The translations under genes were made by a program, and so were the position numbers. Below are positions 1 through 6,816 of a stretch of 12,863 nt of DNA, piece by piece. Numbering within the stretch: the stretch's first letter is position 1; every line of letters starts with the position of its first letter. Under the pieces are notes generated by a model, which made no database searches, was not told the DNA's origin, and was given only the letters and a program-made list of their open reading frames with translations. Origin of the DNA: CAZSLZ01 sp964607865. GTDB lineage: Bacteria; Vulcanimicrobiota; JAJTBE01; CAZSLZ01. Location of the stretch: assembly GCA_964607865.1 (NCBI GenBank), contig CAZSLZ010000102.1:1-12863 (forward strand), written 5' to 3'.

Positions 1-1770
1 CCCCAGGACAGGAGCCAGAAATTCTGTATCCTTCAATATTTCTACTACCTTGGGAGGATGGTTCGTCAATATTTTCCCTTCTTCCTCGGTTAGTTTTTCT
101 ACTTTGGAGAAAAAATCCTCAGCAACAGCTATTTTTCCAATATCATTGAAAAGCGAGCTATACTTGAAAGTTCTTTGTGATATTAGCTCGGGGTTAATAT
201 GTTTAGCGATTTCCATTGCATAATAAGAAACCCGGTCGGTATGTGGGGTTGTGTATGCGTCTTTTAAATCTACCGTTCTGGAAAGAGCTGCGATGGTCTG
301 GATGTATGTTCTTTCCAGGGCGTTCAGGGTTTCTTCAAGTTGTTTGGTTCTCTGTTTTTCCTTGGCGTAAACCGTATTTAACTCCTGGGCATAAGCCAGA
401 AGTTGTTCCTGAGTGGCTTTTAAATTTCTTGATAATTCCTCCACCTGGCGTGGATAGGTTTGCTTAAGTTCAGCAACTATCTCACGGGCATCCTGGTATG
501 AACGGGGCAGCCTGAGAGTGAAAGTGGTGCCCTTGCCCACAACAGAGGAAACATTTATACTGCCACCATGATCTTCAATAATATGCTTGGCAATAGCAAG
601 GCCCAGGCCCATTCCTCCGACTTCCCGGGTAAGAAAATTCTCTGACTGATAAAATGGTGAGAAAATTTTATCAAGATGGCTCTCGGCAATACCCTTGCCG
701 GTATCTGAAAAACTGATCTCAACCCAGATTCCTTCATCTTTGCCGGTTATCATAACCCTGCCGCCGGGCTGGGTGAAATTAATTGAATTTCTTATAAAAT
801 GAGAAAACGCTTCTTTAATCCGTTCATAGTCAGCTTTAACTGGGCGGAAATCTTCTTCAATGTTTAACACATATTCAATATTCTTCTTTTCAAACTCGGG
901 TTTAAACTCTTTTAAAATAAGGGCAAGAAAATTAGAAAGATTAATTTCTCTTTTCTCAAAGGTCATCAGGCCTGATTTCATTCTGGAAAAATCCAGCAAT
1001 TCGCTCATCAATCCTTCCAGTTTGTTGGCAGCTTTGCTGATAGGGTTCATAAAACTGGAAATATCCTGCTCCAGTGACGAACTGTCTAGAACCTCCTGTA
1101 ATAAATATAAATAACCCTTGATAATTGAAAGGGGAGTACGGAGTTCATGAGAAACCAGAGCTATAAACATATCTTTCATTTTTTCCGAATCTTTCAGCTT
1201 CTGGATTGCTTTTTTCATCTCGCGGGCTTTTTCAATCTCTTTATTGTGAAGCCTGGAAACGTCGAGCGCATACAACAAAAGCTGATCTGCATTCAGGTTT
1301 TTTATTTCTTCAGGTGTATGAAATTCTGTATTGCCAACCTGGTTTTTTATTTCTTCAACCGAACCTCCGTTAATGTCTATGAAATCCTCGTAACTTTCTG
1401 AGTAAAAATTGTGAACTTTTTTCAGTAACTCTATGGGGCTGAAGGGTTTGTAAAAGAAATCCATTATACCCAGCTTCTTAATTTTTTCAATCAATTCCTG
1501 TTTCTGTTTCTCAACAAGAAAAATTATATGAAAATTCCTGATTTCTGATAGCCCCGCCAGTTTTCGGCTGAATTCCATCAAATTGCCGTTTTCAAGATTA
1601 GAATTTAACAATAATAAAGAAGGGGCTTCTCTTTCGACAAGCTCCAGGGCAGTTTTTGAATCGGAAGCTTCCAGAATTTGAAACTTCTCATCGGCCAGAG
1701 TAGTTCTGGTTAATTTTCTGGATAAATTGCCATTATCCACCAGAAGTATTTTTGGTGTGGCTTCTTGCAT
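1..1770 (-). CDS. REC-HisKA-HATPase-HD-GYP hybrid sensor protein (C-terminus off window)
   Basis: 590 codons are visible from ATG 1770 to the window edge without a stop. An in-frame TGA two codons upstream bounds the start; the Shine-Dalgarno is weak. Domains in order: receiver-like domain (about 8-120), a short helical linker, HisKA with the phospho-accepting His208 in SHELRTPL, HATPase_c with N box Asn328, G1 box DTGKGI (356-361) and G2 box GGMGLG (385-390), a long coiled coil (about 425-490), then the start of an HD-GYP domain (about 491 on, with KDAYTTPHTDRV at 504-515). The kinase core looks active. The receiver looks dead: the acidic pair is D12-N13, the phospho-acceptor position is Asn56, and the switch Thr position is Val86; only Lys108 remains. 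The HD dyad of HD-GYP reads N542-D543. HD-GYP domains normally hydrolyse cyclic-di-GMP; here activity is doubtful. The distal HD-GYP motifs lie outside the window. Probably cotranscribed with the membrane protein and DnaJ gene upstream (37-nt gap). There is no transmembrane segment, so it is likely cytoplasmic. Confidence 0.9.
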   Translation of the reverse strand, partial: MQEATPKILLVDNGNLSRKLTRTTLADEKFQILEASDSKTALELVEREAPSLLLLNSNLENGNLMEFSRKLAGLSEIRNFHIIFLVEKQKQELIEKIKKLGIMDFFYKPFSPIELLKKVHNFYSESYEDFIDINGGSVEEIKNQVGNTEFHTPEEIKNLNADQLLLYALDVSRLHNKEIEKAREMKKAIQKLKDSEKMKDMFIALVSHELRTPLSIIKGYLYLLQEVLDSSSLEQDISSFMNPISKAANKLEGLMSELLDFSRMKSGLMTFEKREINLSNFLALILKEFKPEFEKKNIEYVLNIEEDFRPVKADYERIKEAFSHFIRNSINFTQPGGRVMITGKDEGIWVEISFSDTGKGIAESHLDKIFSPFYQSENFLTREVGGMGLGLAIAKHIIEDHGGSINVSSVVGKGTTFTLRLPRSYQDAREIVAELKQTYPRQVEELSRNLKATQEQLLAYAQELNTVYAKEKQRTKQLEETLNALERTYIQTIAALSRTVDLKDAYTTPHTDRVSYYAMEIAKHINPELISQRTFKYSSLFNDIGKIAVAEDFFSKVEKLTEEEGKILTNHPPKVVEILKDTEFLAPVLG

Positions 1771-1807
1771 AATTCACACATTTCTATCAGGTTAGTAAAA
1801 TAAATAG

Positions 1808-2560
1808 TTATTTAATTCTCTTTATTTCGAGTTTTATATTTTCATTGGTGACGTTCATATTTTCGATTCTGTAAGGCTGATTTTTATACTCTTCGGAAGT
1901 TGTGATTTCCTCGGCGAACCCCTCGGAAAAACCTTCTAAAAAATCACCGGCAGGTAATTTGACTTTTCCTATGGTCAAATCCTTGAAGTTGGTAATAAAT
2001 TTACCATTTTCAACACCAAAAAAACCTGAACCTGAAGCATTTACAAATTGTGATGAAGTTAAAGTTTCCCCTTCAGCTACAAAAGGAATTGAAAATAAAA
2101 AAGTTGTTAAACCATCTTCAGCTACAGATATGTACATTTCAGGGTCATCTACCTTCATATCTTTTTGTAAGATGTAATTCATTTCCTTGGGAGTCAGGTT
2201 TAAAGTTACCACCTTGTTCTTGTTCTCTTTTAATTCAGCCTTGAATCTCTCGAGTTTCTCATTAATCTGTTCTTTTTCAGTGGAAGAAACATAAACATCA
2301 GGAATTTCCATGCTTTCCTCTGCAACAAGGTTGTTTTTCATCCAATTGCCGGCCAGAATCATTAAAATAATTGATAGGACAAAAATTCCCACACAACCCA
2401 GGGCGCCACAGCCCAGGCAGCTCAGCCCGGCTCCCAGGCCGGATTTCTTTTTTTCCCTGGGGTCCTGAGCAGAATCAGGACGGTGGTATTCACCTGAGGT
2501 CTTGTGCATATATGAATCTTGTTTCTGTTGATTTTCATTTTTACTGGGATAATCTTCCAT
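1808..2560 (-). CDS. Single-pass membrane protein of unknown function
   Basis: 250 residues from ATG 2560. An in-frame TTG at 2566 is possible, but AGGAG sits exactly 6 nt before the ATG, so ATG is preferred. The N-terminus is polar (residues 1-40, rich in Gln, Lys, Ser and Pro) and ends in a basic stretch. It is followed by one Gly/Cys/Ala-rich transmembrane segment at about 44-71 and an exported or outer-facing domain of about 180 residues. That domain has a predicted coiled-coil start (EKEQINEKLERF) and then alternating beta-type sequence. The pattern 'LTPKEMNYIL ... GKVKLPAGDF' loosely recalls YpmS/DUF2140-like or other lipid-binding folds, but that is only an impression. The three Cys residues inside the membrane segment are unusual. 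The gene lies 16 nt after the DnaJ-like gene and 37 nt before the hybrid kinase, so it may be an accessory or sensory partner of that system. Confidence 0.8.
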   Translation of the reverse strand: MEDYPSKNENQQKQDSYMHKTSGEYHRPDSAQDPREKKKSGLGAGLSCLGCGALGCVGIFVLSIILMILAGNWMKNNLVAEESMEIPDVYVSSTEKEQINEKLERFKAELKENKNKVVTLNLTPKEMNYILQKDMKVDDPEMYISVAEDGLTTFLFSIPFVAEGETLTSSQFVNASGSGFFGVENGKFITNFKDLTIGKVKLPAGDFLEGFSEGFAEEITTSEEYKNQPYRIENMNVTNENIKLEIKRIK

Positions 2561-2566
2561 AAGCAA

Positions 2567-2571
2567 CTCCT
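2567..2571 (-). promoter_or_regulatory. Shine-Dalgarno that fixes the membrane protein start
   Basis: AGGAG on the minus strand lies 6 nt before ATG 2560 but directly abuts the alternative TTG at 2566. It therefore favours the ATG. It lies just after the TAA stop of the DnaJ-like gene, which supports translational coupling. Confidence 0.7.
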
Positions 2572-2576
2572 GTTTT

Positions 2577-3191
2577 TTAACTGAGTAAAGTTATAAAATC
2601 TTTTAAATCCTTGTCCTCAGGCATGTTTTCTTTTGCCTTTTCAAGATGGTCCAGAGCTCTGCCATATCGCCCCAATTTATATTCAATGATAGCCAGGTTA
2701 TATAAAGCATAAGGATTAGCCGGGCTTTCTGTCAGAATTTCCTCGAAATCAAGTTTAGCCATATCCAGGGTATTCTTTTTTAGTTGTGATAATACCGTCA
2801 ACGCCATGGAAAAACGGCTGGCTCCTTCCCGGGTCAGTTCAACTTTTTCTTTTTTTGCTCCACCTCCGGAAAACATACTTATTATTTTATCCAGAAAACC
2901 TGGTTCTTTCTTTTTTTTCTTGGTTTTATCAATACTCATCTTTTGTAGATTTTCCGGTATTTTAAAAGTAAAGATACTGCTTTGATCGTATTCTTTTCTT
3001 CTTTCAAAATTTGATAGTACATCGTGGGCATCAGATAATTCTTTCATTTTCTTGTGTGCTTCTTCAGCTTTTCCCGGATTAAGATCGGGATGATATTTTT
3101 TTGCCAGTTCTTTGTATGCTCGTTTGATATCCTGCTGTTCACAAAGCGGAGTTAAACCCATTACCTTGTAGTAATCGCGATGAGCTTGCAT
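2577..3191 (-). CDS. J-domain protein with C-terminal TPR-like repeats
   Basis: 204 residues, with AGGGTG about 5 nt before the ATG. Residues about 5-69 form a J domain: DYYKVMGL at the start, the diagnostic HPD tripeptide inside YHPDLNP, and the closing helix ending RRKEYD. J domains stimulate the ATPase of DnaK/Hsp70. There is no Gly/Phe region, no zinc-finger CxxCxGxG repeats and no DnaJ C-terminal substrate domain, so this is a class III J protein and not the housekeeping DnaJ. A Lys-rich linker (about 85-115) leads to about 75 residues that fit two TPR-type helical hairpins (LTESPANPYALYNLAIIEY...YGRALDHLEKA), likely for protein binding. It is first in a probable operon with a membrane protein and a hybrid histidine kinase. 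That context suggests a signalling or membrane-linked chaperone role, which is inference. Confidence 0.9.
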   Translation of the reverse strand: MQAHRDYYKVMGLTPLCEQQDIKRAYKELAKKYHPDLNPGKAEEAHKKMKELSDAHDVLSNFERRKEYDQSSIFTFKIPENLQKMSIDKTKKKKKEPGFLDKIISMFSGGGAKKEKVELTREGASRFSMALTVLSQLKKNTLDMAKLDFEEILTESPANPYALYNLAIIEYKLGRYGRALDHLEKAKENMPEDKDLKDFITLLS

Positions 3192-3306
3192 TTCTTCACC
3201 CTTTCTGAGTTAAATAACAAAATATTTGAAGATATAGAAATATTCTTGCTATTTTGATTCTTTTCCTTCAATAAAGAAAACTCAACTGAAAAAACATAGT
3301 AAAATA

Positions 3307-3334
3307 AGAAGGCGTCGGGGGGATGACGCCTTCT
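3307..3334 (-). terminator. Hairpin terminator after the matrixin gene
   Basis: A perfect 10-bp inverted repeat, AGAAGGCGTC / GACGCCTTCT, with an 8-nt loop lies about 55 nt past the matrixin stop. On the minus strand it is followed by CTTATTTTACT, an imperfect U-rich tail. The plus-strand side also has CTATTTTA, so the element may work in both directions, but no plus-strand gene ends here. The rest of 3192-3388 is AT-rich leader of the DnaJ-like gene, with no convincing promoter. Confidence 0.65.
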
Positions 3335-3388
3335 ATTTTAACCTGAGGAAGATTTTATTCTTCCTTATTGGTGTAAACAACAATTAGG

Positions 3389-4423
3389 TTATTTTAGTTT
3401 CGTACTTCTAACCTTGACCGGGTTTTTTCTGTTATTTCTTCTAATAAGGTAAAATGCTCCCATAACTGACAGAAGCAATATGCCAGCGGAAAAATATGGA
3501 TATTTAAAACCATAAACCAGCGGTGTTAACCCCAATCTTGTGATTGTTCTTAAGAAATTGTTACTGGCAATAACAACGGCTACCGAAGGAGAAGTTCTGT
3601 AATAAAAATCTACCAGGGCTGTTCCCGGAGCTGAAGCCAGCAGGACATTATCTCTGAAACTTCTCAGAACCATAACGTCCTTATGTATATAAGAACCATA
3701 AGCAGCTGTGGCTATAAAACAGCCTCCGCCACCGCCACCGCCGCTGGCGCCGCCGGTGTTAGTGGCAGTGGGCGTAGGGGTGGGAGAACTGGTTGGGGTG
3801 GAGCCTGCAGTATAAATATGGGTAATGCCGTCAATGTCATCCTGGGCCAGGATACGGGAACTGTGATAGTAACCATACATCATGTAAGAAGAAGCGTAGG
3901 AATCGTAAATATCACCCAGCCACAGCGAGTGTCCCGATTCGTGGGTCATAACATGTTGTAAATCATAGGCCATTCTGTCAGGCGCAGCTGAGTCCCATGA
4001 CCAATCTTTAGAGCCATTCACTCTGACATCGCTTTCCAGAATTTCTTTTGTGGATACTGTGGACCATGTCTTATTGGTAGCCAATTCAGTGCTGTCCATA
4101 CCTGAGCCATCAGTCCAGATATACGAATTCACACCATCCTGGGTATCCCAGTTATATTCTGTTGTGGTTCCATTGTAGATAAAATTGAAGTAACTTGAGT
4201 CCACATCGTTCCATACTTTAATTGCAGCCTGGACACAGCCGGGGAAATCAATATGTGAAGGCACATAAGAAGTATTTACATAAATGGGAAGGCTTGTGGC
4301 GTCGGCATCGGGCCAATGCCTTCCGTCATATTCATAACTATCTGAAACCTGAAAACTGAATATTCCCAGAATAATGGATAGTATAAGTAAAAATGAAGCT
4401 TTGATAAGATTTTTGTTTCTCAT
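3389..4423 (-). CDS. Secreted matrixin-like (M10-type) metalloprotease with C-terminal CFI-type domain
   Basis: 344 residues, with AAGGAG upstream. A signal peptide (basic start, hydrophobic 7-23) is followed by a metzincin catalytic domain. The zinc site HESGHSLWLGD (161-171) gives His161, catalytic Glu162, His165 and Asp171 as likely third ligand. A Met-turn region (SYMMYGYY, 179-186) and the end motif QDDIDGITHIY, as in matrixins, follow. A Thr/Pro then Gly-rich linker (207-234, with seven Gly in a row) leads to CFIATAAYGS (235-244). This begins a C-terminal region of the kind found in the family NCBI calls CFI-box-CTERM. A transmembrane segment (about 308-327) and a basic tail end the protein, a layout typical of surface sorting or anchoring. 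Two departures from the classic HExxHxxGxxH: Trp168 replaces Gly, and Asp171 replaces His; Asp at this place is known in snapalysin-type enzymes. It is cotranscribed with the small secreted protein just upstream (12-nt gap). Confidence 0.88.
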   Translation of the reverse strand: MRNKNLIKASFLLILSIILGIFSFQVSDSYEYDGRHWPDADATSLPIYVNTSYVPSHIDFPGCVQAAIKVWNDVDSSYFNFIYNGTTTEYNWDTQDGVNSYIWTDGSGMDSTELATNKTWSTVSTKEILESDVRVNGSKDWSWDSAAPDRMAYDLQHVMTHESGHSLWLGDIYDSYASSYMMYGYYHSSRILAQDDIDGITHIYTAGSTPTSSPTPTPTATNTGGASGGGGGGGCFIATAAYGSYIHKDVMVLRSFRDNVLLASAPGTALVDFYYRTSPSVAVVIASNNFLRTITRLGLTPLVYGFKYPYFSAGILLLSVMGAFYLIRRNNRKNPVKVRSTKLK

Positions 4424-4435
4424 AATGGACTCTCC

Positions 4436-5005
4436 TTATTTTATTTCTGATTTAATTTGGTTTTTAAAATATTCGTAATTCACGGGATTTTGTCCATCTT
4501 TAGTCTTATCATTAAAGATAAAGGATTCAGTTACCGGTTCTCCGGCGTTATTATAAATATATTTAATTCCCGACTTTTTATCGGTAACAATAGAGAATCT
4601 GCCTTGAGAAAAACCCACAATAGGTGAAACCAGGGAATCGTCATTGTTCAGGAACAGAAAAACTTCCTGGCCAACCTCGAATTCTGGCATTCCTCCAATG
4701 GTAAGCCGGATTTCTTCCTCGGGTATGACGCCTCCTTCATATTTAAAGGTATAAATATCACTGCCGGAATTGCCTTTCAGCTTATCATTGACAGATATGG
4801 TAATGTAAGTGTAAGGGATTTTCTTTCCGTTTCTGGTATGAACTTTGTTTTCTAAATTTATTACCTTACCCGAAATAATTGTCTGGGCGCGGGATACGAT
4901 TTCCTGAAAATCCAATTTTACCAGAGTGGTTGCAGAAACAGCAGTAATGAATAAACTTGAAATCAGGGTGGTTAATAATAAGAATAATAAAACCTGTCTT
5001 TTCAT
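4436..5005 (-). CDS. Secreted protein of unknown function, matrixin partner
   Basis: 189 residues from ATG 5005. The open frame reaches up to 5065, but AGGAGG lies 6 nt before ATG 5005 and a classical signal peptide begins there (MKR, hydrophobic 5-22, likely cleavage after AVSA at 22-25). The mature part has a pattern I associate with small secreted proteins often found near bacterial matrixins: 'RAQTIISGKV' (39-48), a beta-rich middle with 'DKLKG' (74-78), 'GGMPEFEVGQEVFLFL' (104-119) and 'VGFSQGRFSIV' (130-140). No catalytic residues are evident. Its TAA stop touches the Shine-Dalgarno of the metalloprotease gene, so the two are likely translated together. A role as inhibitor, chaperone or substrate of the protease is only a guess from context. 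Confidence 0.82.
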   Translation of the reverse strand: MKRQVLLFLLLTTLISSLFITAVSATTLVKLDFQEIVSRAQTIISGKVINLENKVHTRNGKKIPYTYITISVNDKLKGNSGSDIYTFKYEGGVIPEEEIRLTIGGMPEFEVGQEVFLFLNNDDSLVSPIVGFSQGRFSIVTDKKSGIKYIYNNAGEPVTESFIFNDKTKDGQNPVNYEYFKNQIKSEIK

Positions 5006-5011
5006 GGGGCC

Positions 5012-5017
5012 CCTCCT
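5012..5017 (-). promoter_or_regulatory. Shine-Dalgarno fixing the start of the secreted protein
   Basis: AGGAGG on the minus strand, 6 nt before ATG 5005. A 12-bp perfect palindrome, CTAAAATTTTAG (5026-5037), lies just upstream in the leader. Confidence 0.75.
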
Positions 5018-5080
5018 TTTTATTGCTAAAATTTTAGAGGGAATAGCAAAACACCATTCCCCCAAAACTATTTGTACTTT

Positions 5081-5108
5081 ATTTTAAAATAAACGTTTTT
5101 CAAATCAA
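5081..5108 (-). promoter_or_regulatory. Candidate promoter for secreted protein/matrixin operon
   Basis: On the minus strand, TTGATT (5108-5103), a 16-bp spacer and TAAAAT (5086-5081). The predicted start near 5074 would give a leader of about 70 nt. That leader holds the 12-bp palindrome and a GGGAAT/ATTCCC inverted repeat (about 5039-5061). The surrounding DNA is very AT-rich, so chance matches are possible. Confidence 0.4.
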
Positions 5109-5189
5109 ATTATTCCGAAAACACATATATGGTTTTTCTTATTCTTTTTAAATTAATCTTAATCCTTGTAAATTTAAGTTTTATTTATA

Positions 5190-5218
5190 TTGAAATTTTT
5201 TTCTGCCTGTGTTACAAT
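5190..5218 (+). promoter_or_regulatory. sigma70-type promoter of the DUF89 gene cluster
   Basis: TTGAAA (5190-5195), a 17-bp spacer and TACAAT (5213-5218), with TGT before the -10 giving an extended -10. The predicted start near 5225 leaves about 31 nt of leader before ATG 5256. It also rules out the upstream in-frame ATG at 5190, which would not be transcribed. Confidence 0.7.
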
Positions 5219-5241
5219 TCCTTTGTTTAATAAGGCTTTAC

Positions 5242-5248
5242 GAGGTGA
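5242..5248 (+). promoter_or_regulatory. Shine-Dalgarno fixing the DUF89 start
   Basis: GAGGTGA ends 7 nt before ATG 5256. A second ATG follows immediately at 5259. Confidence 0.7.
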
Positions 5249-5255
5249 TTTAACT

Positions 5256-6155
5256 ATGATGAAAATGTCTATGGACTGTCTGGGTTGCCAGATGAAAACT
5301 TTTTTCAAAGTTATGAAACTTTGCGTTCCTGAATCGGAAAGACAGGTAGAACTTATAAAGGATGTTCTTGTTAAAATCAGTAAGACCGATTTTAACCTTA
5401 ACCAGGTTCAATTTGCTGAAAAAATCAATACGTTTATCAAAAAAAATACCGGCAATCCTGATCCTTATTTGAAATTTAAACAGGAAAAAAACAAAGCTGC
5501 AGCAGTAATTGCCCAAAGGTTGAAACCTGAAATTGAAAAATCTGACGATCCTTTAATGGAAGCAATAAAAGCAGCTACAGCTGGCAACATTATGGACCTT
5601 TTCGCCGGAGATGCGGGCAGAATTGAAGATACCCTGAGAAACATAAGAAAAGTTGGTTACAGGGTAAATCATTTTGAAAAATTTAAAAATGATTTGCAGA
5701 CAATCAGCAATATTCTCTACATTACTGACAACGCAGGCGAGATTTTTTTTGATGAACTGCTTATAGATCAGCTTGTTGCTTTGGGCGCCAAAGTGACAGT
5801 GTGCGTCAGGGGGTATCCCGCCGGTGATGATGCACTGGAAGAAGACTACAAAATGACAGGGCTGAGGCAGATAACTGGTTTAACCGATACAGGAACTGGC
5901 CATCAGGGGTTTGTACTGGAAGAGGTTAAGGAAGAAGCGGGGAATCATTATCGGCAGGCCGATTTAATAATAGCAAAGGGAATGGGTAATTTTGAAAGCC
6001 TGTTTCATGTTCAGGACACCCGCCTGTATTTTTTATTTGCAGCAAAGTGTGAGCCTATTGCCACTCTGGCTGAGGTTGAAGTTGGAGATTTCTGCTTTAT
6101 TAATGCTGCCAGCATTAAAGCTGATTATAAAAATCAGCCCCCAGGAAGGGAATAG
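5256..6155 (+). CDS. DUF89/ARMT1-like metal-dependent phosphatase
   Basis: 299 residues from ATG 5256, chosen by its Shine-Dalgarno and by the promoter that overlaps the earlier ATG. The N-terminus has a CxxC (C8, C11 in MDCLGCQMKTF), as in the prokaryotic AF1104-like branch of DUF89 (COG1578). The helical N-terminal half ends near 'KFKNDLQTISNILYITDNAGE'. The signature DNAGEIFFDELLI (158-170) supplies Asp158 and Asn159, which in this family bind a divalent metal. Asp191/Asp192 in 'YPAGDD' is the likely third ligand. KGMGNFES (241-248) and KCEPIA (264-269) are also family hallmarks. Related proteins are metal-dependent phosphatases that act on sugar phosphates and damaged metabolites ('damage-control' enzymes); the substrate here cannot be read from sequence. 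It is cytoplasmic and first in a four-gene cluster. Confidence 0.9.
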   Translation: MMKMSMDCLGCQMKTFFKVMKLCVPESERQVELIKDVLVKISKTDFNLNQVQFAEKINTFIKKNTGNPDPYLKFKQEKNKAAAVIAQRLKPEIEKSDDPLMEAIKAATAGNIMDLFAGDAGRIEDTLRNIRKVGYRVNHFEKFKNDLQTISNILYITDNAGEIFFDELLIDQLVALGAKVTVCVRGYPAGDDALEEDYKMTGLRQITGLTDTGTGHQGFVLEEVKEEAGNHYRQADLIIAKGMGNFESLFHVQDTRLYFLFAAKCEPIATLAEVEVGDFCFINAASIKADYKNQPPGRE

Positions 6156-6201
6156 TTGTTATAATGAAAAATAGATTAAAAAATATTAATGGGAGGTAGC
6201 T

Positions 6202-6462
6202 ATGAGCCTGAGAGTGCCAAAAGAAAGAAAACGTGTGGTTGTATTCACCAGAAACCATAAAATTGAAGGTGAAATGCATATGCTTATGGATTCCCGTGTT
6301 TCCGACGAACTGAATGCCAAGGGCAAGGATTTTATTCCTATAACAAACGCCAAGGTTTTTACTCTGACCGGCGACAGCTTGCTTCATTCCACAGATTTTA
6401 TAACGATTAACAAGAACTCTATAGATGTAATTGTTCATCAGCCGGCTCCCAATGAAATTTAA
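6202..6462 (+). CDS. Small conserved protein of unknown function
   Basis: 86 residues, with GGGAGG 6 nt before the ATG. The composition suggests a small soluble beta-rich domain: 'RVVVFTRNHKIEGEMHM' resembles two beta strands, followed by 'SRVSDELNAKGKDFIPITNAKVF' and 'DFITINKNSIDVIV'. The general pattern (strand, IEG turn, R-x-SD-x-LN, FIPIT) recalls small proteins labelled DUF6812, but I cannot confirm this. No catalytic residues, signal peptide or membrane segment. It sits 46 nt after the DUF89 gene and 34 nt before the zinc-ribbon gene, so it is probably in the same transcript. Confidence 0.8.
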   Translation: MSLRVPKERKRVVVFTRNHKIEGEMHMLMDSRVSDELNAKGKDFIPITNAKVFTLTGDSLLHSTDFITINKNSIDVIVHQPAPNEI

Positions 6463-6496
6463 CTGCAAAAAAATGTAATTATGTGAGGTAACAGTT

Positions 6497-6808
6497 ATGC
6501 CAATATATTGCTACAAATGTTATGATTGTGAACATTATGATGAAGTACAACAGAAAATAACCGATGAACCTCTTACTGAATGCCCTCAGTGTGGAGGGAA
6601 TTATAAAAAAGTAATAAGAAATGTGGGAATCATTTTTAAAGGTTCGGGCTTTCATATAACAGACTACGGAAAGAAAAGCGTGAAATCGGCTCCTGCCGGG
6701 GGCACTCCGAGTTCCGACAAAAAAGAAACTACTGTCAAAGATACTTCAAACTCGGAATCTGGTTCGAAAGAAAAAAGCAGGGTTGCAACAGATAAAACAA
6801 CAACTTAA
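6497..6808 (+). CDS. FmdB-family zinc ribbon protein
   Basis: 103 residues, with GAGG before the ATG. Residues 1-58 match the FmdB/CxxC_CXXC regulatory-type zinc ribbon: MPIYxYxC start, Cys8-x2-Cys11 and Cys29-x2-Cys32 as the four zinc ligands, 'KITDEPLTECPQCGG', and the typical ending 'IIFKGSGFHITDY' (50-62). The tail from about 65 is Lys/Ser/Thr-rich and probably disordered. FmdB was named from a regulator of formamidase genes in Methylophilus, but for most members the job is unknown; nucleic-acid or protein binding is likely. Residue 5 is Cys where most members have Glu. Its stop overlaps the Shine-Dalgarno of the next gene (8-nt gap). Confidence 0.92.
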   Translation: MPIYCYKCYDCEHYDEVQQKITDEPLTECPQCGGNYKKVIRNVGIIFKGSGFHITDYGKKSVKSAPAGGTPSSDKKETTVKDTSNSESGSKEKSRVATDKTTT

Positions 6809-6816
6809 GGGGAATT

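Noticed and set aside
3683..3961. Plus-strand open frame opposite the matrixin
   Set aside because: No ribosome site; Gly-rich and repeat-like sequence reflects the antisense of the linker and catalytic domain.
5006..5065. 20-residue extension of the secreted protein
   Set aside because: AGGAGG and a normal signal peptide begin at ATG 5005.
5190..5255. Upstream ATG extension of the DUF89 protein by 22 residues
   Set aside because: It coincides with the -35 element of the promoter, has no Shine-Dalgarno and adds sequence unlike the family.
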